From contig CAWAFQ010000015.1 in assembly GCA_963781345.1 (NCBI GenBank), forward strand, positions 62,001 through 126,000: a stretch of 64,000 bases of DNA, read 5' to 3'. Below the pieces are notes generated by a model, which worked only from the letters and a program-made list of their open reading frames with translations, was not told the DNA's origin and did no database searches. Both the position numbers and the translations under genes were made by a program. Below are positions 8,060 through 17,190 of this stretch, in pieces (the stretch's first letter is position 1; every line of letters begins with the position of its first letter). Source of the DNA: JBBRHQ01 sp963781345. Its GTDB lineage: Bacteria; Actinomycetota; Thermoleophilia; Solirubrobacterales; 70-9.

Positions 8060-9030
8060 CCTCGACCAGCGCCGGCATGATCAGCCTTCTCGGCCTCGAT
8101 CCGACCAGCTACGAGCCGCACTCGTTGCACAGCACGGACCGCGTTTACGTCGAAACGAACTGCTACACGGACATCCTGATCGAGCTCATCCACGCGCGCG
8201 GCCAGGAGCCGCTGGCGATGATGGGCTGCGCCCTGAGTGTCGACTTCGAGGGAGATCAGTGGACCTTCTTCAAGCCGCGGCCCGAGGACGTCGAGGGGCT
8301 GTACGGGACCGACATCCACGAGATGCAGCCCTACCGGCCGCTTCCGGATCAGATCGCCGAGCAGCTCGAGTGTGGCCGGACGCTCGTGGTCGAGCTCGAC
8401 TCCTGGTATCTGCCCGACACCGCTGCAACCAGCTACCGGCGCGAGCACGTAAAGAGCTCGGTGGTCGCCGAGGCGATCGATCGAGAGCGGGAGCGCCTGC
8501 GCTACTTCCATGGGACCGGGTACTTCGAGCTGGAGGGCGAGGACTACCGTGGCGTCTTTCGTCTCGGCCGCCAGTTCTCCGACGACGTGCTGCCCCCGTA
8601 CACGGAGCTTGCCCGCTTCGACGCGGGTCCGCCTCTGGTGGGTGAGCGGCTGCGGTCGATGGCGCTAGAACTGCTGGTCGCAAACCTGGACAGGCGACCC
8701 GAGTCGAACCCGTTCGTCCGCTTCGGAGTGCAGCTCGGTGATGACCTGCCGCGGCTGCTAGAGGGGGACACCGCCGCCTACCACGACTACGCTTTCGCGA
8801 CGGTGCGGATGGTCGGGTCGGCGTTCGAAGCCGGCGCCTCCCACGTCGAGTGGCTGCTCGGCAAGGAGGGCCGGTCCGCCGCAGGGGCGATGGGCAGGAT
8901 TGTCGACGGCTGCAAGACGCTCTCCTTCAAGCTGGCCCGCCGCCGTCCGTTCGATCCCTCCGAGGCGATAGGCGAGCTGGCCGCGGCATGGGAGGAGAGC
9001 TTCGCAAGGCTGGACGATGTCCTCGCATGA
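8056..9030 (+). CDS. DUF1839 family protein of the aminoacyl-carrier operon
   Basis: 324 residues from a TTG at 8056 that overlaps the ligase stop (TTGA); an ATG at 8077 would give 317 residues. Conserved-looking N-terminal core is ISLLGLDPTSYEPHSLHSTD, then VYVETNCYTDILIELIHARG and a DIHEMQPYRPL segment. No signal peptide or membrane helix is visible. DUF1839 proteins have no known activity, but my recollection is that they recur beside amino acid:CP ligases, so a role in transfer or release of the carrier-bound amino acid is plausible. The 3' end overlaps the next gene's ATG by 14 bp. Confidence 0.8.
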   Translation: MTSTSAGMISLLGLDPTSYEPHSLHSTDRVYVETNCYTDILIELIHARGQEPLAMMGCALSVDFEGDQWTFFKPRPEDVEGLYGTDIHEMQPYRPLPDQIAEQLECGRTLVVELDSWYLPDTAATSYRREHVKSSVVAEAIDRERERLRYFHGTGYFELEGEDYRGVFRLGRQFSDDVLPPYTELARFDAGPPLVGERLRSMALELLVANLDRRPESNPFVRFGVQLGDDLPRLLEGDTAAYHDYAFATVRMVGSAFEAGASHVEWLLGKEGRSAAGAMGRIVDGCKTLSFKLARRRPFDPSEAIGELAAAWEESFARLDDVLA

Positions 9031-11640
9031 ATTGAATTCGGCTCCGTTGGCGTCGGAGCGCATCCGCGTCGAGGGCCACCGGGAGCTGCGGTTGGAAGAT
9101 GGCTGGCAGGCGGCGTGCTGTGCTCCGGACTCCCACGCCGATCCGGCTTCCCTCGATGATCTCGCCTGGATCCCGGCGAGCGTGCCCGGGACCGCCGCCG
9201 CGGCGCTGCGCGACGCCGGTCAGTGGCGTCCAGGCGAGCAGAGTGAACTCGACGCCGAGGACTGGTGGTTTCGCACCAGCTTCGACGCGGCACCGGCGGA
9301 GGGCGGGGAGGAGGTCCTGCTCCACTTCGAAGGAATCGCGACCGTCGGGGAGGTCTTCCTCAACGGCGTCCTCCTGCTCGAGTACGACTCGATGTTCGCC
9401 TCCCACGCCGTGGACGTAGGGTCGTCACTGAGCGCCGCGGGCAACTTCTTGACGATCCGCTGTCGTGCGCTCAGCCCGCTGCTGCGCGTCAGGCGCAAGC
9501 CTCGCGCTCGCTGGCGCACCAAGCTGGTCGACGGTGGGCTGCGCTTCTTCCGCACGATGCTGCTCGGTCGCGCTCCCGGCTTCGCGCCGGGCCCGGCGGC
9601 GGTCGGCCCCTGGCGACCCGTCCTGATCGAGCGGCGTCGGGCGCTCGCGGTGGATCACCTCCAGATCCGAGCCGCACTTGACGGCGATGTCGGAGTGCTC
9701 TCGGCGCGTGTGTCGGTGCGGGGGCTCGGCGGAGAGGTCCCTCGCTCTGTCGAGGTTGAGTTGTCGGGAGAGTCGGGGGCGCATCGCGCCTCCCTCGAGC
9801 TCGAGGGAGCGCCGGGCGGGGTGGAGGCGAGCGGGACGCTGAGCGTCCCGGGGGTGGCGCGCTGGTGGCCCCACACGCACGGCGAGCCGGTGCTGCACGA
9901 CGTCAGCCTGCGGGTCTCAACCGCAACAGGGGAGGTTGCGATCCGGGCAGGCAGAGTGGGGTTCCGCTCGCTGACGGCGGGGCCAACTCCGGGGCACGAC
10001 GTCGAGGTCGATGGCCTCGATCTGCACGTCAACGGCGTGCGGGTGTTTGCCCGCGGCGCGGTCTGGACGCCCGACGATCCCGTCGGCCTCGCGCCGACGG
10101 AGGCGAGCCTGCGCACGGCGCTGGAGCGGGCGCGCGGGGCCGGCATGAACATGCTTCGGATTCCGGGAACCAGCGCCTACGAGAGCCCGGCGTTCCACGG
10201 CCTCTGCGACGAGCTGGGAATCCTCATCTGGCAGGACTTCATGTTCGCGAATCTTGACTACCCGGTCGCCGACGAGGGCTTCCTGGCCACGGTCGAGCGC
10301 GAGGCGCGAGAGCAGCTGGCAGTCCTCGGTTCACGGCCGAGCCTGGCGGTTGTCTGCGGCAACAGCGAGGTGGAGCAGCAGGTAGCGATGCTCGGTCTCG
10401 ATCCGAAGATGGGGAGGGGCGAGCTGTTCGGCGAAATTCTGCCCGTCCTGGTGCGCGAAGCCGGAGTCGACGCGATCTATGTCCCCTCGGCCCCCTTCGG
10501 CGGCGACCTTCCCTTCCGGCCCGACCGCGGAGTCGCCAACTACTACGGGGTGGGCGGCTACCGGCGCCCGCTCGAGGACGCCCGACGCGCCGGGTGCGCT
10601 TCGCCGCCGAGTGCCTCGCCTTCGCCAACGTGCCCGACGAGGCGGGGGTGGAGGCGGTGCTGCCCGATGCCCCAACGAGCGTGGCCGTGCATCACCCCCG
10701 CTGGAAGGCGGGCGTGCCGCGCGATGTCGGCAACGGCTGGGACTTCGACGACGTCCGCGACCACTACCTCGAGCTGCTGTTCGGCGTCGACCCCGCGAAG
10801 CTTCGGCGCTTCGACCACGAGCGCTACCTGGAGCTGTCGCGCGCCGTGTCCGGCGAGGTGATGGCTGCGACCTTCGGCGAGTGGCGGCGGGTGGGGTCGC
10901 CGTGTGGCGGGGGCCTGGTTCTCTGGATGCGCGACCTGGTGCCTGGCGCCGGCTGGGGGGTCGTCGATCACGCCGGAGCGCCGAAGACCGCCTACCACCA
11001 TCTGCGCCGCGCTCTGGCGCCGATCGCGGTCTGGATGACCGACGAGGGCCTGGGGGGGGTCGACGTGCACTTCGCAAACGACCGCCAGGAGGCGCTGAAC
11101 GCCCGCCTGCGCGTCTCGCTCTACCGTGATTTCGAGCACCGGGTCGAAGAGGTCAGCGAGCCGTTCATGCTTGCCCCGCACGGGCAGGTCACGCGCAACG
11201 TCGAGTCACTGCTCGGGCGGTTCGTGGACGCCTCCTGGGCCTACCGGTTTGGGCCGCCGGCGCAGGACCTGATCGTGGCCAGCATCGAGCGCGAGACCGA
11301 AGGGCCGACGGGACTGATCCCTCGAGCTTTCCACCTCCCCGCGGGGAGGCCCGCCGGCGTCGAACCGCCGGCGCGGCTGGGTCTCGACGCCGCGGTCGAG
11401 CGTGGCGGCGGCGATGCGGTGAGACTCTCACTCGAGTGCCGCCGGTTCGTCTATGGAATGCGCATCCACGCGCCCGGATTGGTACCCGACGACGACGCCT
11501 TCTCGCTTGAGCCGGGGGTGATGCGGACCGTGGACCTGCGCCCGGTCGGGCCGGAGGGGGCAGGGGGCGCCATCGGGCTCACGGCCCTCAACATGCAGGG
11601 GCGCCTGACGGTGTCCCTTACCGAGGCGACCCCTGGATGA
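9017..11640 (+). pseudogene. Glycoside hydrolase family 2 (beta-mannosidase-like), one frameshift
   Basis: Two overlapping frames together encode about 873 residues of a GH2 enzyme. Frame one (9017 to about 10594) has the jelly-roll sugar-binding domain (DWWFRTSFDAAPAEGG, GIATVGEVFLNGVLLLEYDS) and the TIM barrel (FARGAVWTPDDPV, GMNMLRIPGTSAYES, WQDFMFANLDYP, and CGNSEVEQQ with the acid/base glutamate). Frame two (10594 to 11640) continues with FAAECLAFANVPDEAG, barrel end and C-terminal beta domains. The switch lies in the GGG at 10592-10594: adding one G restores ARRAGVRFAAE. It overlaps DUF1839 upstream and the hydrolase ATG downstream (ATGA). Either a recent inactivation or a sequencing indel; no other defect is visible. 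Confidence 0.85.
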
Positions 11641-13442
11641 GCACGCGACCGGTTCGCCCCGTGTATCTGAAGACCGCCCGCCATACGATCTTCGGGCTGT
11701 TCCATGCCCCCGAGGCGACCGATCCGGCAAAGGCCGCGGTCCTCATCTGCCCGCCGTGGGGGTGGGACGAGACGGCTTCCTACCGGACTCGCCGCGACTG
11801 GGCGCAGCGCCTCGCAGAGGCCGGCCATCCCACGCTTCGGTTCGACCTCCCGGGGACCGGGAACAGCAGCGGGTCACCCCGAGACCCCAACCTCCTCGAG
11901 GCGTGGGTTGACGCGACCAAGGTCACCGCCGTCTGGCTCAGGGCCACCGGGGGCTGCTCGCGCCTGGCGGCGCTCGGCCTCGGACTCGGCGGCCTGCTCG
12001 CGATGGAGTCGCTGGTCATGGGTGCCCCGATCGATGAGCTGGCGCTGTGGGCCACGCCCGCCGCCGGGCGCAACTTCGCACGCGAGACACGGGCCTTCTC
12101 GGGCCTCCAGCCCTGGGCGTCGGCCAGCGCGGAGCCCGGTGGCTCGCCTCTACCCGACGGCTGGCTCGAGGCGGGCGGCTTCGTGCTCAGCGCCGAAACC
12201 CTGGTGGCGTTGCGGACGCTCGATCCCCAGCCGGCGCCGAACTCCTCGCTGCGGCGCGTCCTGCTGCTTGGCCGCGACGGCATCGATGCCGACAAGGGTC
12301 TCCGGGAGCGTCTTCAGGGCGCCGGGGCAACGGTGACGGTTGAGACCGGCAGGGGCTGGGGGGCGATGGTCTCTCACCCCGAGAATTCGACGCTCCCCCT
12401 CGAGGCGGCCGACCGCCTCGAGAGCTGGCTGGACTCCGGCGACGAACCGAGCTCGGCGTTGGTGAGCGGGGCGGCCGGTGGCGCCGGCCAGCCTCCGCAG
12501 GCACCGGGGCCCGCCGAGGTTCCCGAGCTCGACCTCGACGTCGGTGGCCGCCGAGTGAGTGAGGTCGCATTGGTGCTGGAGCAGCCCTGGGGACGCGCCT
12601 TCGGCGTGCTCGTCGCACCGGTCCAGGACCGGATTCCGGGGATTTGCGCCGTCTTCCTCAACGCTGGGGCCGTCCGCAGCATCGGTCCCAACCGCATGTG
12701 GGTGGAGACCTCGCGCGCATGGGCTGCGCGCGGGGTACCGGCGCTTCGAGTCGATCTTCAGGGGATCGGTGAGGCGGACGGTGAGTCGAGTGGCGTCCTC
12801 AGGGTCGCTGACTTCTATGAGCCGAGGTACGAGGCACAGGTGAGGGCCGTTCTCGACGCCCTGGAAGAGCGTGAGCCGGGTACCAGCTTCGTGCTGGTCG
12901 GCCTCTGCGCGGGAGGCTACTGGGCCTTCCGGGCCGCGGTGAGTGACGAGCGGGTCCGCGCAGCGACCCTGATTAACGCAGGTGCTCTGAGGTGGCATCT
13001 TGACCTCCTCGCCGAGCGTGAGGCGCGAAAGGCGTCCCGCGCTTTCAAGCGGCGCTGGTGGGGAAAGCTCGTCCGCGGCGAGGTCGAGCCGGCAAAACTC
13101 AGGGCACTGGCCCGCTCCCTGCTGGTCAAGGCCGGCCGCTCCTTGCGCGGGCTCGGTCGTCGCCTGCTTGGCGGCGGCACCGGCGCAGCCCTAATCGAGG
13201 GCATCGAAGCCGACCTCGATCGCCTCCGGGATTCGGATACTCGACTTGTGATCGCCTTCTCGGGCGAGGAGCCGCTCTGCGCCGAGTTCGAAGCCGGAGG
13301 CCTCGCGACCCGGATCGACAGCTGGCCCAACATCGAGCTCAGGTTCCTCCCGGGCAGCGATCACACGCTTCGCCCCATCTCAGCGCAGATCGCGGCCGAA
13401 GAGCTGCTCGAGCGCGAGGTGGACCGCGCCGCCTCGCTCTAG
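11637..13442 (+). CDS. Tandem alpha/beta-hydrolase protein, two domains, no serine nucleophile
   Basis: 601 residues with two alpha/beta-hydrolase folds. Domain 1 (about 1-270): VLICPPWGWDETASYR, TLRFDLPGTGNSSG, elbow ALGLGLGGLLAMES where leucine replaces the nucleophile, and MVSHPENS with a possible histidine. Domain 2 (about 300-600): LRVDLQGIGEADGESSG, elbow VLVGLCAGGYWAFR where cysteine occupies the nucleophile position, FLPGSDHTLRP with the histidine. A Gly/Pro/Ala-rich linker (about 275-295) separates them. It is the last operon gene, overlapping the GH2 stop by ATGA. Domain 2 may be a cysteine-dependent thioesterase/transferase, which would fit release from the carrier; domain 1 looks structural. 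Its stop shares CTAG with the convergent methyltransferase. Confidence 0.82.
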   Translation: MSTRPVRPVYLKTARHTIFGLFHAPEATDPAKAAVLICPPWGWDETASYRTRRDWAQRLAEAGHPTLRFDLPGTGNSSGSPRDPNLLEAWVDATKVTAVWLRATGGCSRLAALGLGLGGLLAMESLVMGAPIDELALWATPAAGRNFARETRAFSGLQPWASASAEPGGSPLPDGWLEAGGFVLSAETLVALRTLDPQPAPNSSLRRVLLLGRDGIDADKGLRERLQGAGATVTVETGRGWGAMVSHPENSTLPLEAADRLESWLDSGDEPSSALVSGAAGGAGQPPQAPGPAEVPELDLDVGGRRVSEVALVLEQPWGRAFGVLVAPVQDRIPGICAVFLNAGAVRSIGPNRMWVETSRAWAARGVPALRVDLQGIGEADGESSGVLRVADFYEPRYEAQVRAVLDALEEREPGTSFVLVGLCAGGYWAFRAAVSDERVRAATLINAGALRWHLDLLAEREARKASRAFKRRWWGKLVRGEVEPAKLRALARSLLVKAGRSLRGLGRRLLGGGTGAALIEGIEADLDRLRDSDTRLVIAFSGEEPLCAEFEAGGLATRIDSWPNIELRFLPGSDHTLRPISAQIAAEELLEREVDRAASL

Positions 13443-14230
13443 GCGCGCGCGGGGCGGCAGAGGTAGTCGAGCCACGGATCGCGGCCGCTGTAGGGCAGCT
13501 CCACGGTCCGTCCGGCCACGTTGTATATCGCTGTGACCTCAAACCCGGCCTCCCGCAGCTGCTCGACCTGGAATTCGGGGTCCACGTAGTAGTCGTCGAC
13601 GGTGAAGTTGTGTCCCATTCCCGGGACCACGACCCAGCCGCGCTCGCGCGCCGCCGCAAGGTCCAGCGAGCGGTTGATCTTTCGCACCCGCCAGCCGTAG
13701 CGTATGTCGACCAGCCGTGCGTAGAGCTCGTAGGCGCGAGAGCCGCGGTAGCGCACCGAGCGATGCGTCTTCGTCGTCAGGGGAAGTGCGCCCATCGAGT
13801 GGGAGGAGAAGAGGAAATTGCCATCGGGCTTGAGGACGCGGTGGACCTCGGAGAGGATCTTCAGCCGATCCTCATGGCCGACCGCGTCGATCCCGTTGAA
13901 GCTGAAGAGGACGAAGTCGAAAGGCCCGTCGACAACGGAGAGGTCGCGGGCGTCGCCGCTGACCAGCTCGACCCGCTCGCTCTCGCCGAGAAGGTCCCGG
14001 GCTCGCTCGATCATTCGCGGCGAGTAGTCCAGGCCGACGTAGCGTCGGACCAGCGGGGCAAACGTATAGGCCGTCCGGCCGGCACCCACCCCAACGTCCA
14101 GCATGTCGAACTCGTGCAGACGCCCGCCGAGCCGCGCCATCACTTCGCGCTCTGCAGGCATCAACGCCAGATCGACATAGCTGTCTGCAACGCTGTCGAA
14201 GATCTGGCGGTTGGCCTCGGCGCTGCTCAA
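13439..14230 (-). CDS. Class I SAM-dependent methyltransferase
   Basis: 263 residues with a Rossmann methyltransferase core: motif I DMLDVGVGAGRTAY (about 43-56), acidic loop YVGLDYSPRMIERARDLL, motif FDFVLFSFNGIDAVGHEDR and HRVLKPDGNFLFSSHS. The C-terminal third (NFTVDDYYVDPEFQVEQLRE, AGFEVTAIYNVAG) is a variable substrate cap. The substrate is unknown. It converges on the hydrolase gene, with both stop codons inside one CTAG palindrome (13439-13442), so the two genes have no spacer. Upstream, 24 bp separate it from the malyl-CoA lyase stop, so the two are probably co-transcribed. Confidence 0.88.
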   Translation of the reverse strand: MSSAEANRQIFDSVADSYVDLALMPAEREVMARLGGRLHEFDMLDVGVGAGRTAYTFAPLVRRYVGLDYSPRMIERARDLLGESERVELVSGDARDLSVVDGPFDFVLFSFNGIDAVGHEDRLKILSEVHRVLKPDGNFLFSSHSMGALPLTTKTHRSVRYRGSRAYELYARLVDIRYGWRVRKINRSLDLAAARERGWVVVPGMGHNFTVDDYYVDPEFQVEQLREAGFEVTAIYNVAGRTVELPYSGRDPWLDYLCRPARA

Positions 14231-14254
14231 GCTAGACCAATCACACGTCGCTCA

Positions 14255-15307
14255 CTAGAGGCCGTAGGCCTCGGCCAGCTCGGGATCCCTCTTTGCCAGC
14301 ATCTCGGCCAGCTCGACCATCACCTTGCACTGCTTCCAGGTGGCGTCGTCCTGCATCTTGCCGTCGATCATGTGGACGCCGGCGCCGTCGGGGATCGCCT
14401 CGAGGACCTTCTTCGCGAACAGGACCTCCTCGGGTGGCGGGCTGAAGACCTTCTTGGCGATGTCGATCTGGACCGGGTGCAGCGACCAGGCGCCGACGCA
14501 GCCCATGAGGAAGGCGGCGCGGAACTGGGTCTCACAGCCGGCGGTGTCCTTGATGTCGCCGAAGGGGCCGTAGAAGGGCAGGATCCCGGTCGCCGCGCAG
14601 GCATCGACCATGCGGGCGATCGAGTAGTGCCAGAGGTCCTGTTGGGCGCTGACCCGGCTCTCTTCGGGATTTTCGGGGTCGGCGGGGTCCTCCATCACGC
14701 GGTAGCCGGGGTGGCCGCCGCCGACCCTGGTCGTCTTCATCCGCCGCGAGGCGGCGAGATCGGCCGGGCCGAAGCTCATGCCCTGCATACGTGGGCTCGC
14801 GGCGGCGATCTCCTCGAGGTTGACGACTCCCTGGGCCGTTTCGAGGATCGCGTGGACGAGGATCGGGCGATCGAGACCCGCCTTCGCCTCGAGCTGGGCG
14901 AGCAGGCGGTCGACGTAGTGGATGTCCCAGGCGCCCTCGACCTTGGGGACCATTACGACATCGAGCCTGTCCCCGATCTCGCTCACCAGCGTCGTCAGGT
15001 CGTCGAGGACCCAGGGGCTCTCGAGCGAGTTGACCCGGGTCCACAGCGCCGTTTGACCGAGGTCGGACTCCTTCGCCGCTTTGACCAGGCCCGCCCGGGC
15101 CGCCTCCTTGCGGTCGACCGGGATCGCGTCCTCGAGGTTGCCGAGGAGGATGTCGGTCTTGGCGGCGATGTCGGGCGCCTTGGCGACCATCTTCTCGTTC
15201 GAGAAGTCGAGGAAGTGGATCATCCGCGACGGGGTCACGGGGATCTCGTGGAGGGGCTCGGGGGCGCCGATCGCCTGGGGCTGGAAGAAGTCTCTTGGGT
15301 TTCTCAC
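14255..15307 (-). CDS. mcl: HpcH/HpaI-CitE family CoA ester lyase (malyl-CoA/beta-methylmalyl-CoA lyase)
   Basis: 350 residues, TIM barrel of the CitE/Mcl family. Visible signatures: LLGNLEDAIPVDRKEAA, WTRVNSLESPWVLDDL (substrate arginine), VMVPKVEGAWDIHYVD, HAILETAQGVVNLEEI (metal glutamate), SFGPADLAASRRMK (metal aspartate) and GAWSLHPVQIDIAKKVF. Mcl cleaves beta-methylmalyl-CoA to glyoxylate plus propionyl-CoA, the last carbon-releasing step of the ethylmalonyl-CoA pathway. The presence of ecm, ccr, a MaoC hydratase and an acyl-CoA dehydrogenase within 13 kb supports this over citrate lyase. It reads towards the methyltransferase. A small coiled-coil gene lies divergently upstream. Confidence 0.9.
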   Translation of the reverse strand: MRNPRDFFQPQAIGAPEPLHEIPVTPSRMIHFLDFSNEKMVAKAPDIAAKTDILLGNLEDAIPVDRKEAARAGLVKAAKESDLGQTALWTRVNSLESPWVLDDLTTLVSEIGDRLDVVMVPKVEGAWDIHYVDRLLAQLEAKAGLDRPILVHAILETAQGVVNLEEIAAASPRMQGMSFGPADLAASRRMKTTRVGGGHPGYRVMEDPADPENPEESRVSAQQDLWHYSIARMVDACAATGILPFYGPFGDIKDTAGCETQFRAAFLMGCVGAWSLHPVQIDIAKKVFSPPPEEVLFAKKVLEAIPDGAGVHMIDGKMQDDATWKQCKVMVELAEMLAKRDPELAEAYGL

Positions 15308-15411
15308 GGCGGCGAAATCTACATTGATGGGCGAGTCCGCGACCCCGCCCGCCGCTCGGCCCGGGAGTGCCGCCGTTTGCCGCTGGAGCCATCGCTAGAT
15401 TCAGCTCCGAG

Positions 15412-15831
15412 ATGGACTGGGTGGACGATCGCGGCAGCACCGACGATTGGCTCCTGCCCGAGGACCGGGCGCCGCAGGCGATCGGTCCCTCGCCGGAGAG
15501 CATCGAGCGCCAGGTCTCCGAGGCCCTCACGGTGGCCCGGGCGTCGGCCAGAATCGCCGCCGAGGCCGAGGTCACGGCGAAGCTGGCGGGAGACGACGCC
15601 GCGGCCTGCACGGCGGAGCTGACGGAGCTGGCCGATCGTGTCGAGGCCGCCCTCGGGCACCTGGAGGCGCGCGAGCGGGCCGCCTCGCGACGCGCTGCGG
15701 AGGCCGAGCGGGAGGAGAAGACCCTGCGACGCTTCGACGAGCGGGCCGACCGCATCGTCCAGCGCCTCAGGGACCTCGAGCGCTCGCCGGCCGTGCTCAC
15801 CGTGACCGTGCCGGCGACCGCTTCCCGCTAG
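15412..15831 (+). CDS. Small coiled-coil protein, unknown function
   Basis: 139 residues from the ATG at 15412 (a GTG at 15367 would add 15 residues). After an acidic N-terminus (DWVDDRGSTDDWLLPED) it is almost entirely heptad-like helix rich in Ala, Glu and Arg (about residues 30-125), ending in a short beta-like tail VLTVTVPATASR. No membrane or signal segment. I do not recognise a family. Coding character is good, with consistent G/C third positions. It is divergent from mcl, and 140 bp before the acyl-CoA dehydrogenase gene. Confidence 0.6.
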   Translation: MDWVDDRGSTDDWLLPEDRAPQAIGPSPESIERQVSEALTVARASARIAAEAEVTAKLAGDDAAACTAELTELADRVEAALGHLEARERAASRRAAEAEREEKTLRRFDERADRIVQRLRDLERSPAVLTVTVPATASR

Positions 15832-15971
15832 AAGCGAACACCGAGCCCGCCCGCCGGGACGATCGGCCGTGGCCCGCCGGGTGCAGACCCCGGGTATCCT
15901 CCATCCGCCCCGCACGACGCTTCCGTAGTGCACGTTGAAGCGCCGTCCACGACGAGAACGGAACTGGAGCC

Positions 15972-17183
15972 ATGGCCGTAGCCACCTCTTCATACAGCGA
16001 GATGACCGATATCCAGCGCGACATCACCGAGATGGTGCGCCAATTCGCCGACGAGCAGATCCTCCCCAACGCCGAGCACTACGACCACGAGGACTCCTTC
16101 CCGGAGCCGATCGTCGAGCAGATGAAGGAGCTCGGCCTCTTCGGGGTGACGATTCCCGAGGAATACGGCGGCATGGGGCTCGACCTGACGACCTACGCGA
16201 TGATCGTCGAGGAGCTCTCGCGGGGCTGGATCTCGATCTCGGGCGTCGTCAATACCCACTTCATCGGCTCCTACCTGCTGATGAAGTTCGGCACCGACGA
16301 GCAGAAGGACTACTTCCTGCCGAAGATGGCGACCGGGGAGATCCGCGCCGCATTCTCGCTCTCAGAGCCTGAGGTCGGCTCCGACGTGCAGGGGATCAAG
16401 TCGTCGGCGAAGCTCGGCGACGACGGCAACTGGGAGCTCAACGGGCAGAAGATGTGGGTCACCAACGGTCTCGGCTCGAGCGTCGTCTTCGTGCTGATGA
16501 AGAACGACCCGAAGGCGGACCCGCCCTACAAGGGCATGACCTGCTTCATCACCGAAAAGGAGCCCTGGGCTGAGGAGAACACCGGCGACTTCAAGGGCCT
16601 CAACGTCCCGCCCAAGATCAAGAAGATGGGCTACAAGGGGGTCGAGTCGACCGAGCTGGTCTACGACGGCTACCGCTGTCCGCCCGGGCGCGTCCTCGGC
16701 GGCCCCGACGGCGTCGGCGAGGGCTTCGTGCAGATGATGGACGCGCTCGAGGTCGGCCGCGTCAATGTCGCCGCCCGCGGTGTCGGCATCGCCCAGCGGG
16801 CCCTCGAGCTCGCCCTCCGCTACAGCCAGGAGCGAAAGACCTTCGGCAAGCCGATCGCCCAGCACCAGGCGATCCAGTTCAAGCTCGCCGACATGGCGAC
16901 CAAGGTCGAGGCGGCACGGCTGGTGACGCTGAAGGCGGCGCGGATGAAGGACGCCGGGGAGCGCTCCGACCTCGAGGCCGGGATGGCGAAGCTTCTCGCC
17001 TCCGAGACCGGCAAGGAGGTCGTCGAGGAGTGCTTCCGCATCCACGGCGGCTACGGCTACTCGAAGGAGTACGAGATCGAGCGCCTCTACCGCGACGCGC
17101 CACTGCTGCTGATCGGCGAGGGCACCTCCGAGATCCAGCGAATGGTGATCGGCAAGAAGCTGCTGCAGCGGTACAAGATCTAG
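15972..17183 (+). CDS. Acyl-CoA dehydrogenase (candidate methylsuccinyl-CoA dehydrogenase)
   Basis: 403 residues, canonical family length. FAD/substrate motifs: AFSLSEPEVGSDVQGIKSSA, GQKMWVTNGLGSSVVFVLMK, QERKTFGKPIAQHQAIQFKL, HGGYGYSKEYEIERLYRD, and the C-terminal EGTSEIQRMVIGKKLL carrying the usual catalytic glutamate. In the ethylmalonyl-CoA pathway methylsuccinyl-CoA is oxidised to mesaconyl-CoA; the Rhodobacter enzyme is longer, so this assignment rests on gene context. It could equally be a general short-chain dehydrogenase. The start ATG has an upstream GGAG. It is followed after 7 bp by the SDR gene, then the SCP2-like and MaoC genes on the same strand. Confidence 0.88.
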   Translation: MAVATSSYSEMTDIQRDITEMVRQFADEQILPNAEHYDHEDSFPEPIVEQMKELGLFGVTIPEEYGGMGLDLTTYAMIVEELSRGWISISGVVNTHFIGSYLLMKFGTDEQKDYFLPKMATGEIRAAFSLSEPEVGSDVQGIKSSAKLGDDGNWELNGQKMWVTNGLGSSVVFVLMKNDPKADPPYKGMTCFITEKEPWAEENTGDFKGLNVPPKIKKMGYKGVESTELVYDGYRCPPGRVLGGPDGVGEGFVQMMDALEVGRVNVAARGVGIAQRALELALRYSQERKTFGKPIAQHQAIQFKLADMATKVEAARLVTLKAARMKDAGERSDLEAGMAKLLASETGKEVVEECFRIHGGYGYSKEYEIERLYRDAPLLLIGEGTSEIQRMVIGKKLLQRYKI

Positions 17184-17190
17184 GCATTCA

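Noticed and set aside
13058..15622. Very long open frame on the plus strand (over 850 codons)
   Set aside because: It is antisense to the methyltransferase and malyl-CoA lyase genes; its translation is Arg/Asp/Val-rich without motifs, an effect of GC-rich codon use.
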